64,000 bases of DNA from Paraburkholderia ferrariae NBRC 106233 (GTDB lineage: Bacteria > Pseudomonadota > Gammaproteobacteria > Burkholderiales > Burkholderiaceae), in NCBI RefSeq assembly GCF_000685035.1, contig NZ_BAYB01000027.1:1-64000 (forward strand), read 5' to 3'. The translations under genes and the position numbers were made by a program. The notes under the pieces are model-generated. The model saw only the letters and a program-made list of their open reading frames with translations, searched no databases and had not been told where the DNA came from. Position 1 is the stretch's first letter; the number at the start of each line of letters is the position of its first letter. Positions 25,122 to 31,951 of this stretch are shown here, in pieces.

Positions 25122-26042
25122 TTAGCCGCGCACGAGGGGATTCTCGATCGAGCCGATGCCGTCGATCGACGCCACCATCACGTCGCCCGGCTTCAGATAG
25201 ATGCCGCGCCCCATGCCGACACCCGTAGGCGTGCCGGTGGCGATCACGTCGCCGGGCTGCAGCGTCAGGATCGACGAGAGGTAGTGAATCTGCTCGGCAA
25301 TGCTGAAGATCATCTCGGACGTGCTGCCGTCCTGCATGGTCTCGCCGTTCACGGCAAGGCGCAGGCGCAGGTTCTGCGGCTCGGCGATGCACGCACGCGG
25401 CACGAGCCACGGGCCAAAAGGACCGAAGGTATCGAAACTCTTGCCGCGAAACCAGTCGTGTTTGAACGGATAGTCGGTGCGGCGGTTGAGGTCGCGGGCG
25501 CTCACGTCGTTGAGCACCGTGTAGCCCGCCACGTGGTCGAAGGCGTTTTCCGGCGCGATATGGCGCCCGCCCCGGCCGATCACCACGGCCAGCTCCACCT
25601 CCCAGTCCACGCGCTCGGCGTGGGCGGGCATCACCACGTCGGCGAGCGTCGGCACCACGCTCGTTTCCGCTTTCATGAACATATAGGGCGTGCTTTCCTC
25701 GCGCGGCGCGAGTTCGGTGCCCATTTCGCGCGCGTGCTCGTAGTAGTTCGAGGCCGCAGCGAAAATCCGGCGCGGCGCGAACGGCACGTGCAGCCGGTAG
25801 CCTTCGAGCGGCGCCACGCCAGCCGTGCCCGCGGCAACGGCCGCCGCGGCCTGCGCCAGCCCCGCGACCGCCGCGTCGCCCTCGGCGGGCCAGCGGGCCA
25901 TGAGCGCGTCCAGCCCGAGCGGCGCCTGTGCGCCGCCCGTGCGTTCGAGCAGGGCCTGCGCGTCGTACAGCGCGCCCTCCACGGCCAGCCCGGTCGCCAC
26001 CCGGCCGTCCTGTTCATACGTTGCGATTGCAAACCAGATCAC
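25122..26042 (-). CDS. fumarylacetoacetate hydrolase-family protein
   Basis: A 306-residue FAH-fold enzyme. The metal-binding acidic residues are in WEVELAVVIGRGGRH (Glu-x-Glu) and the later DVSARDLNRR Asp; FKHDWFRGKSFDTFGPFGPW and GDVIATGTPTGVGMG are family blocks. Members hydrolyse C-C bonds of 2,4-diketo acids, hydrate oxopentenoates or decarboxylate oxaloacetate. The GTG used lies 5 bases after GAGGA; another GTG four codons upstream has a weaker site. It is the first gene of the importer operon and is divergent from the GntR gene across a GTATAC array. Confidence 0.85.
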   Translation of the reverse strand: MIWFAIATYEQDGRVATGLAVEGALYDAQALLERTGGAQAPLGLDALMARWPAEGDAAVAGLAQAAAAVAAGTAGVAPLEGYRLHVPFAPRRIFAAASNYYEHAREMGTELAPREESTPYMFMKAETSVVPTLADVVMPAHAERVDWEVELAVVIGRGGRHIAPENAFDHVAGYTVLNDVSARDLNRRTDYPFKHDWFRGKSFDTFGPFGPWLVPRACIAEPQNLRLRLAVNGETMQDGSTSEMIFSIAEQIHYLSSILTLQPGDVIATGTPTGVGMGRGIYLKPGDVMVASIDGIGSIENPLVRG

Positions 26043-26101
26043 TTGTGTCCTCACTCTTGTCTTTCTCGATCCTGGGGGCTGCGCGTGGGTCCGCGCAATT
26101 C

Positions 26102-26147
26102 GTATACAATCATGACTCAGTGTATTTTTTTATACATTCAGGTATAC
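26102..26147. promoter_or_regulatory. operator array A: three GTATAC-type sites at 20-bp spacing
   Basis: GTATAC at 26102, GTATTT at 26122 and GTATAC at 26142 lie exactly 20 bp apart. The middle one is part of TGTAT-N6-ATACA (26121-26136). The array is between the FAH-importer operon and the GntR gene. GntR/FCD regulators such as NanR bind repeated GGTATA elements, so the adjacent regulator is the likely ligand (inference). Confidence 0.7.
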
Positions 26148-26253
26148 ACCAATCGGGAAAAAAGGGGCCACTGCGTACACTGGGCCAATCCGGCACACCG
26201 CAGGCGGCCGGATGCATTGAGCCGCCCGGTGGGCTGGCGCATAATGTCCCCGG

Positions 26254-26283
26254 CTGCTGGGACCTGCTGGGACCTGCTGGGAC
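26254..26283. repeat. three perfect tandem copies of a 10-bp unit
   Basis: CTGCTGGGAC is repeated three times without interruption, 71 bp before the GntR start and probably within its leader. It could tune translation or be a slippage-prone spacer. Confidence 0.7.
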
Positions 26284-26354
26284 CGTTTCCGGCCCGTGCC
26301 GCCCGCTCCGGGCGGCCTAAACGACGACCCGACGACAGATCGACGACCGATACG

Positions 26355-27014
26355 ATGACGACGCTCTCCTCCAAGATCTACCGCCTGCTGTCCGACGAGA
26401 TCATCGACGGCACGCTCGAGCCCGGCCAGAAGCTCGAAGAAGCCGCGCTCGCCGAGCGTTTCAACGCTTCGCGCACGCCGATCCGCGAAGCGCTGCGCGA
26501 GCTGGCCGCGCGCGGCATGGTGGAGCTCACCCCGCGCAAGGGCGTGGTGGTCGCCCAGTTCAGCCTTGCCGAGCTGGCCGACATGCTCGAAGCCATGTGC
26601 GAGCTGGAGGCGCTGTGCTGCCGCCTGAGCGCGCAGCGCATGAGCCTCGTCGAGAAAAAGCAGCTGGAAGAACTCGAAACCGAGATGAACGCGGCAATCG
26701 CGAGCGGCGACGAACCCGGCTACTTCGAGCTGAACCGCGAATTCCACGAACTGATCTGCAAGGGCGCGCAAAGCAAGTCGCTCGCCTCGATCATCGCCGT
26801 GCAGCGCCAGCGGCTCGCGGGCTTTCGCGCGGCGCAGCCCGCCACGCCCTCGCGCTTCGAAGCGGCCACGGACGAGCACCGCGAGATCGTGGCCGCCATC
26901 CTCGATTCGAACCCCGAACGGGCCTACAACGCGATGCGCGACCACACCGCGCGGCTTTCCATCGTCGTGCTGGGGCGCCTGAAGCGGCAGCGCAGCGAGC
27001 GCGAAAGCGCCTGA
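26355..27014 (+). CDS. GntR-family regulator with FCD domain
   Basis: A 219-residue regulator. Residues 1-70 form the winged HTH (EEAALAERFNASRTPIREAL, then MVELTPRKGVVV). Residues about 80-210 are the helical FCD ligand domain, with candidate metal ligands in ELNREFHELICKG, DEHREIVAAI and MRDHTARLS. Such proteins usually repress catabolic genes and respond to an organic acid. It lies between GTATAC arrays A and B, which precede all surrounding operons, making it the probable regulator of the 21.8-33.8 kb region. The stop is 2 bp from the end of the convergent DHDPS-family gene. No strong Shine-Dalgarno sequence is visible. Confidence 0.9.
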   Translation: MTTLSSKIYRLLSDEIIDGTLEPGQKLEEAALAERFNASRTPIREALRELAARGMVELTPRKGVVVAQFSLAELADMLEAMCELEALCCRLSAQRMSLVEKKQLEELETEMNAAIASGDEPGYFELNREFHELICKGAQSKSLASIIAVQRQRLAGFRAAQPATPSRFEAATDEHREIVAAILDSNPERAYNAMRDHTARLSIVVLGRLKRQRSERESA

Positions 27015-27016
27015 TT

Positions 27017-27955
27017 TCACCCGCCGGCCTGGGCGAGCCCGGGCATGGCGAACCCCAGCGCCTCCAGTTGCGCCAGCAACGTGCTCGCCGCGAGCGCGCC
27101 GAACGGCACGAGCGGCGGGCGCACGCGCGCCCAGCCGGCATGCCGCGTGTGCTGCGCCACCACGGCCTTGAGCGCCGGAATCAACGGATGCGCCTGTAAC
27201 GCGAGACGGATCGTCGAAACCTGATCGACCCAGGTCGTGCGCGCCTCCAGCGTCGTCGCGGCGAGCAGGCTCGCAATCGCGCCGGGCTGCAGGTTCGCCG
27301 TCGCCGAAATACAGCCCGCCGCGCCCAGCGGCAAGCCCAGCCCCAGCAACGCCTCCGAAGCCGGAAACACCTTGAAGCCGGGAAAGCGCGCCAGCAGCCC
27401 GGCCGTGTTGCTCCAGTCGCCCGAACTGTCCTTGATGCCCACCACCGTGTGCGGATACGCGTTGGTCAGCCGCTCGATCAGCGCGGGCGTGATCGGCACG
27501 CCGGTGAGCTGCGGGATGTGATAGAGCAGCACGCGCAGATCCGCGGAGCCCACTGCCTCGATCACCGCCGAGTAATACGCGTAAAGCCCCTCGTCGCTCA
27601 CGCCCTTGTAGTAGAACGGCGGTAGCATCAGCACGCCTGCGCAGCGGGCCGCGGCGGCATGGCGCGTCAGCTCGATCGCGTCGGGCAGCGCGCACGCGCC
27701 GGTGCCGGGCAGCAGCTGGCCTGGGTCGATATCCGCGGCGATCACCCTATCGAGCACGGCGCGGCGTTCGGCCAGCGTGAGCGAGTTCGCCTCGCTATTG
27801 GTGCCGAAGAGCGCGAGGCCCGCGCCCTGCCCCACGAGCCAGCGGCAGAACGTAACGAGACGCGGCGTATCGACCGAAAAATCGGCATTGAACGGCGTGA
27901 CGACGGGCGCGAACACGCGCGGCACGTCGAAGGCGGCCTTGCGAAAAGCAGACAT
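27017..27955 (-). CDS. DHDPS/N-acetylneuraminate lyase-family aldolase or hydratase-aldolase
   Basis: A 312-residue (beta/alpha)8 class I lyase. The Schiff-base lysine is in VVGIKDSSGDW and the catalytic tyrosine in VLLYHIPQLTGVP; LFGTNSEANSLT replaces the usual GTTGE phosphate/carboxylate loop. The family condenses or splits pyruvate adducts; members in aromatic pathways include hydratase-aldolases releasing pyruvate and an aldehyde. The changed GTN-SE loop argues against true dihydrodipicolinate synthase. AGGAG precedes the ATG. It follows the alpha/beta hydrolase gene in one operon behind array B. Confidence 0.82.
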   Translation of the reverse strand: MSAFRKAAFDVPRVFAPVVTPFNADFSVDTPRLVTFCRWLVGQGAGLALFGTNSEANSLTLAERRAVLDRVIAADIDPGQLLPGTGACALPDAIELTRHAAAARCAGVLMLPPFYYKGVSDEGLYAYYSAVIEAVGSADLRVLLYHIPQLTGVPITPALIERLTNAYPHTVVGIKDSSGDWSNTAGLLARFPGFKVFPASEALLGLGLPLGAAGCISATANLQPGAIASLLAATTLEARTTWVDQVSTIRLALQAHPLIPALKAVVAQHTRHAGWARVRPPLVPFGALAASTLLAQLEALGFAMPGLAQAGG

Positions 27956-28000
27956 GCAGTTCTCCTGAGGATTCAGTCCGGGCGGTCGTTCAGCCGCGGC

Positions 28001-28981
28001 TCATGCGCGGAAGAAGTCGAGCATGGCCTCGCCGAGCAGCGTTTCGCCGGAATCGAAATGGGCCACTACCGAGGTGTGGTTGTGCCGCAGCATCTGCATG
28101 AAGCGCGGCGGCCGCGCGGGATGGCCGTCGCGCTGGCGCTCCCGCGCCACGCGCTCGAAGAAGGCCGCGCCGTAGGCGTCGAGCCAGGGGTTCTCGTATT
28201 CGGCCACGACGATCATGAGCGGCACGCCGATGCGTTGCGCGAACGCGAGCGGCGAACGCTCGGCGTAGCGCGTTTCGTCGGCGCCGAAGTAGGCGCGCAC
28301 GCCCGCTGCGTTCGGGTTGTCGGGCAGCGCGTCGGCCACGAGGCGCGCGCTGATCAGCACGGCGCCCGCTGCTTTTTCCGCTACATGTCCCGCTGCTTGC
28401 CCCACCACCGACCCTGCCCGATGCGCGGCCAGCAACGGGTCGCCCAGACACGCCGCCACGTGCGCCCCACCCGCCGAATGGCCCACCAGAAAGATCCGCC
28501 GCGCGTCGCCGCCATAAGCGCCCGCGTGCGCGTGCGCCCAGGCGAGCGCCGCGGCCACGTCTTCGCCCCCCGCCGGATACGGCGCCTCGGGCGCAAGCCG
28601 GTATTCCACGTTGATCGCCACGCAGCCCTGGCGCGCGAACCAGCGCGGCACGTTGTCGTAGATGAGGCCGTTGACGCTCTTGCGCCCGCGCACGAACGCG
28701 CCGCCATGCACGAAGAGCACCACGTCGGCCCCGCCGCGGGCGCGCGTCGCCGCATGCGCGAACACGTCGAGGCGCTGGCGCTCGTGCGGCCCGTACGGGA
28801 TGTCGCGCGTGACCTCGCAGCCGGTATCGGCCGCCGCCGCCGCGGCGACGAGCGGCGAATACGCCTCGATCACCAGATCGCGGTGCGCGTTGATATCGCT
28901 GCCCCAGCGCGGCCCGATCTGCGCGAAGCGCTCCCGCATGGTCGCGGACAGATTTCCCAACGGTTCTTGCACAGCCTGCAT
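28001..28981 (-). CDS. alpha/beta hydrolase (HSL/arylformamidase-like)
   Basis: A 326-residue serine hydrolase. The oxyanion loop is VLFVHGGAFVRG, the nucleophile elbow is LVGHSAGGAHVA, and RLAPEAPYPAG is typical of the hormone-sensitive-lipase/carboxylesterase group. The acid and histidine are probably near VVAEYENPWLD and LRHNHTSVVAHF. It could hydrolyse an ester, lactone or N-formyl amide. GGAGA precedes the ATG. It is first in the minus-strand pair with the DHDPS-family gene, 45 bp apart, and divergent from a VOC gene across array B. Confidence 0.82.
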   Translation of the reverse strand: MQAVQEPLGNLSATMRERFAQIGPRWGSDINAHRDLVIEAYSPLVAAAAAADTGCEVTRDIPYGPHERQRLDVFAHAATRARGGADVVLFVHGGAFVRGRKSVNGLIYDNVPRWFARQGCVAINVEYRLAPEAPYPAGGEDVAAALAWAHAHAGAYGGDARRIFLVGHSAGGAHVAACLGDPLLAAHRAGSVVGQAAGHVAEKAAGAVLISARLVADALPDNPNAAGVRAYFGADETRYAERSPLAFAQRIGVPLMIVVAEYENPWLDAYGAAFFERVARERQRDGHPARPPRFMQMLRHNHTSVVAHFDSGETLLGEAMLDFFRA

Positions 28982-29053
28982 CCCTCGTCTCCGTGCTTCG
29001 CCACCGGCGCGCCTTGCTCAAACCGCACCGACCCGCCAACGAGACATATTCTG

Positions 29054-29099
29054 GTATATAAATTCTCGTTTGTGTATACACAATATCTACGTAGTATAC
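29054..29099. promoter_or_regulatory. operator array B: three GTATAC-type sites at 20-bp spacing
   Basis: GTATAT at 29054, GTATAC at 29074 (inside the perfect palindrome TGTGTATACACA, 29071-29082) and GTATAC at 29094. Spacing is exactly 20 bp, the same as array A. The array sits between the hydrolase (minus) and VOC (plus) genes and could control both. Confidence 0.72.
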
Positions 29100-29182
29100 C
29101 GGATGAAGTTTTGCGCCGATTTGAGCCACAGTCGCGCAACCCCATTCCCCGCGGCACACGCCGCCATCTTTCGAGGACTTTC

Positions 29183-29611
29183 ATGGACAAGCTTCGTCAC
29201 ATCGCCCTTTCCGTCGAGGATCCGGAGGCCGCCGCGCAGTTCTTCGAGCAGGCTTTCGGCATGCGCCGCGCAGGCAAGGCCATGCGCGGCATCTATATGA
29301 CGGACGGCACGATGAACGTGGCCCTGCTCAACTTCAAGGACGAGACGGTGCCGGGCTACGCCGGCCTGAAGGACGTGCGCGGCGTGATCCATTTCGGCAT
29401 GTGGGTGGACGACGTGGATGCCACGGCGGCGCGCGTGGCGGCGGCCGGCGGCACCTACCTCACCGGGCGCCACGAGCAGGACCCGAACGTGTTCTACGAG
29501 GTGAAATACCGCATGCCGGATGGCACCGTGTTCGATATCACGCAGAACGGCTGGAAGGGCGCGGTGAAGGAAGTCGTGCCGTCGGCCGACGCGGACGGCG
29601 CCCAGTCATGA
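29183..29611 (+). CDS. VOC family protein, coupled to a dehydrogenase gene
   Basis: A 142-residue single-domain VOC protein. Likely metal positions are His in DKLRHIALSVED, His in VIHFGMWVDD and Asp in GTVFDITQNGW. It may be a lyase, isomerase or dioxygenase; the substrate is unknown. Its stop overlaps the start of the D-2-hydroxyacid dehydrogenase gene (ATGA), so the two proteins are probably made together. CGAGGA precedes the ATG, and array B lies 83-129 bp upstream. Confidence 0.8.
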   Translation: MDKLRHIALSVEDPEAAAQFFEQAFGMRRAGKAMRGIYMTDGTMNVALLNFKDETVPGYAGLKDVRGVIHFGMWVDDVDATAARVAAAGGTYLTGRHEQDPNVFYEVKYRMPDGTVFDITQNGWKGAVKEVVPSADADGAQS

Positions 29612-30561
29612 GCCTGCCGCGCACCGCCGGCGGGCCGCCCGGCGTGCTGGCCCTGATCCCGCTGCCCGAGGCAACGCTCGCCGCCCTGCGGCGCGACTAC
29701 GCGCTCGACTACCGGCCCGACGGCAGCTGGCCCGAAGCCGCTGCCGCCGCCACGGTGCGGGCCGTGGTGACGAACGGCTCCACGGGCCTCGACCGCGCGC
29801 GCATGGCGGCGCTGCCGTCGCTCGAAATCGTGAGCGCGTTCGGCGCGGGCTATGAAAACGTGGATGTCGCGGCGGCGGCCGCGCGCGGCATCGTCGTCAC
29901 GCACGCGCCCGGCACGAATGCGGCCACCGTGGCGGACCACGCGCTCGGCCTCATGCTCGCGCTCGCGCGCGGCTACGCGCCGCTCACGCGCGCCGTGCAG
30001 CAAGGGGACTGGCATGGCGCGCGCGGCGCCCGGCCCACGCTCGCGGGTGCGGCGCTCGGCATCGTCGGCATGGGGCGCATCGGGCGCCTGATCGCGGCGC
30101 GCGCCGGGGGATTCGACATGACGATCGGCTATCACAGCCGCTCGCCGCACGAGGACGCTCCGGGAACGCACTACGCCGACCTCGTGCCGCTTGCGCAGCG
30201 CAGCGACTTTCTCGTGCTCGCCTGCCAGGGCGGCCCGGCCACGCGGCATCTGGCGAATCGCGCCGTGCTGCGCGCACTCGGCCCGCAAGGCTATGTCGTC
30301 AATGTCTCGCGCGGCTCCGTGCTCGATACCGGCGCGCTGCTCGACGCGTTGCACGCCGGCGAGATTGCAGGCGCGGGCCTCGACGTGATCGAGGACGAAC
30401 CCGCCGTGCCCGCCGCGCTGTTCGCGCATCCCGACGTGCTGGTCACGCCGCACATGGCGGGCCGCTCGCCCGCGGCGTGGCTCGCCCAGCGCGACGCGCT
30501 GCTGGCCAGCTTCGCGCAGCACTTTGGCGGCGAACGCGTGACGCGAGCCGTAGCGGTCTGA
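29608..30561 (+). CDS. D-2-hydroxyacid dehydrogenase (glyoxylate/hydroxypyruvate reductase-like)
   Basis: A 317-residue NAD(P)H enzyme. The cofactor fold is LGIVGMGRIGRLIAARA. The substrate arginine is in VVNVSRGSVLDTGAL, the catalytic Glu in DVIEDEPAVPA and the His in VTPHMAGRSPAAW. It reduces short 2-oxo acids or oxidises D-2-hydroxyacids. In this cluster it may handle the glyoxylate or pyruvate-like fragment released by the lyase (inference). It is translationally coupled to the VOC gene. Confidence 0.87.
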   Translation: MSLPRTAGGPPGVLALIPLPEATLAALRRDYALDYRPDGSWPEAAAAATVRAVVTNGSTGLDRARMAALPSLEIVSAFGAGYENVDVAAAAARGIVVTHAPGTNAATVADHALGLMLALARGYAPLTRAVQQGDWHGARGARPTLAGAALGIVGMGRIGRLIAARAGGFDMTIGYHSRSPHEDAPGTHYADLVPLAQRSDFLVLACQGGPATRHLANRAVLRALGPQGYVVNVSRGSVLDTGALLDALHAGEIAGAGLDVIEDEPAVPAALFAHPDVLVTPHMAGRSPAAWLAQRDALLASFAQHFGGERVTRAVAV

Positions 30562-30597
30562 ACCAGGGTCAACCCGCTATAACCAAAATGGCTGTTT

Positions 30598-30664
30598 GTA
30601 TAAAAAAATAATGCTACGAATTCATTTTTTTCCGTAAGTATAATTTTAACCAGTTTGTGTATAC
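30598..30664. promoter_or_regulatory. operator array C: GTATAA/GTATAC sites before the porin gene
   Basis: GTATAA at 30598 and 30638 and GTATAC at 30659, the last inside TGTGTATACACG, which nearly repeats the array B palindrome. Spacings are 40 and 21 bp. The 332-bp gap before the porin contains no gene. The end of the leader carries GGCGCC-rich hairpins near 30840-30860. Confidence 0.62.
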
Positions 30665-30893
30665 ACGATCGATGCGGTACGCAAACGGAAGCATACGGGA
30701 AGCGCCCCGCGAGCCAGAGCGCGGGACGCACAAGCCGACGCAGCGCATCGACACCCTTGGTCAGCGAAGCACGGTTGGGGTATCGGGTCATGCAGGGGCC
30801 CTGGCCGAACGCTTCGCTAACGTGCGCACCCAACGACTTTTAGCGCCTTCTGGCGCCCGCGCACGCAAAGAACGACAATTATCAGGAGATCGA

Positions 30894-31934
30894 ATGAAGA
30901 AGAAGGTAATCGCGGCGGGTGCGGCGCTGTGCGCCTGCGCCGGCGCCCACGCGCAAACGAGCCTGTGGCTGTCTGGCTGGGTCGATATGAACATCGAGCA
31001 CCTGATTTCGTCGGGCTCCGGCGGCAACCCGTGGCGCATGTCGAGCGGCGGCCTCAACAACTCGCGCTTCAACATGAGCGGCGTGGAGGACCTGGGCGGC
31101 GGCAACAAGGCGCTCTTCACGATCGAGCCGATGTTCAGCGCGAACAACGGCGAACAGTCCACGCAGTTCCGCCAGTCGTACGTGGGGCTCAAGGGCAACT
31201 GGGGCGAGCTCACGTTCGGCCGCCAGTTCACGCCTTCGTACTGGATTGCCGGCTACGCCGACCCGAGCTGGGCCGCCGACTTCAGTATGGTGGACGACAT
31301 GCAGTTCTTCTACGCGTCGTACCGCGTGGACAACGCCATCGAATACAAGTCGCCCACCTTCTACGGTTTCACCGGCCGCGTGATGATCACCACCGGCGTG
31401 GGCGACGGCACGCGCGCGGGGCGCTTCCTCAGCACCGGCGTCGATTACCGCAACGGTCCCATTTTCCTCGGCGCCGTGAGCGAATTGCAGTACACCCGCG
31501 ACATCTACAACGCCGCCGAAATCCACTCGTCGCGCGACAACTACTTCTCCGCGGTGTATCGCTTCGGCGGCTTCGAGCCCACGGCGATCTATCACACCTA
31601 CAACGGCTACTACGCCTACCCGCCCTACGTCGCGTTCAACGCGCAGGGCTGGGACGTGCAACTGGGCGCGCGCTGGAACATCGACGGCATCAATCGCGTG
31701 TTCGTGAGCGTCGTGCACCGTCACGACGACAACAACACGGAGCTCGGCACCGCAACGGGCGCCGTGGCGGGCTACATGTACGCGCTGTCGAAGCGCACGG
31801 ACCTGTACACCACGTTTGCGCACGTCTGGAACAGGAAAAACGTGGCCGTCCCGTATCCGGTCACGTTCCAGGAGTACCCGAATGCCGGCCAGAGCCCCAC
31901 GGGCTTCCAGATCGGCATTCGGCACGGATTCTGA
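30894..31934 (+). CDS. outer-membrane porin (Burkholderiales Gram-negative porin family)
   Basis: A 346-residue beta-barrel precursor. The signal is KKKVIAAGAALCACAGAHAQ (cleaved after AHA). The mature protein starts SLWLSGWVDMNIEHL, and NNSRFNMSGVEDLGGGNKAL, FRQSYVGLKGNWGELTFGRQ and a terminal phenylalanine (GFQIGIRHGF) are hallmarks of the OmpC-like trimeric porins of Burkholderiales. It is smaller and more tyrosine-rich than general porins, suggesting a substrate-specific channel. CAGGAGATCG precedes the ATG. It is co-transcribed with the LVIVD protein 17 bp downstream. Confidence 0.9.
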   Translation: MKKKVIAAGAALCACAGAHAQTSLWLSGWVDMNIEHLISSGSGGNPWRMSSGGLNNSRFNMSGVEDLGGGNKALFTIEPMFSANNGEQSTQFRQSYVGLKGNWGELTFGRQFTPSYWIAGYADPSWAADFSMVDDMQFFYASYRVDNAIEYKSPTFYGFTGRVMITTGVGDGTRAGRFLSTGVDYRNGPIFLGAVSELQYTRDIYNAAEIHSSRDNYFSAVYRFGGFEPTAIYHTYNGYYAYPPYVAFNAQGWDVQLGARWNIDGINRVFVSVVHRHDDNNTELGTATGAVAGYMYALSKRTDLYTTFAHVWNRKNVAVPYPVTFQEYPNAGQSPTGFQIGIRHGF

Positions 31935-31951
31935 AAACAAGGAGGCAGCAC

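Noticed and set aside
26130..27695. 521-codon minus-strand frame across the GntR gene
   Set aside because: It joins the out-of-frame shadow of the DHDPS gene to antisense of the GntR gene; neither part resembles a protein family.
27017..27955. dapA (dihydrodipicolinate synthase)
   Set aside because: The GTTGE loop is GTNSE and the gene is in a catabolic cluster, so only the superfamily can be named.
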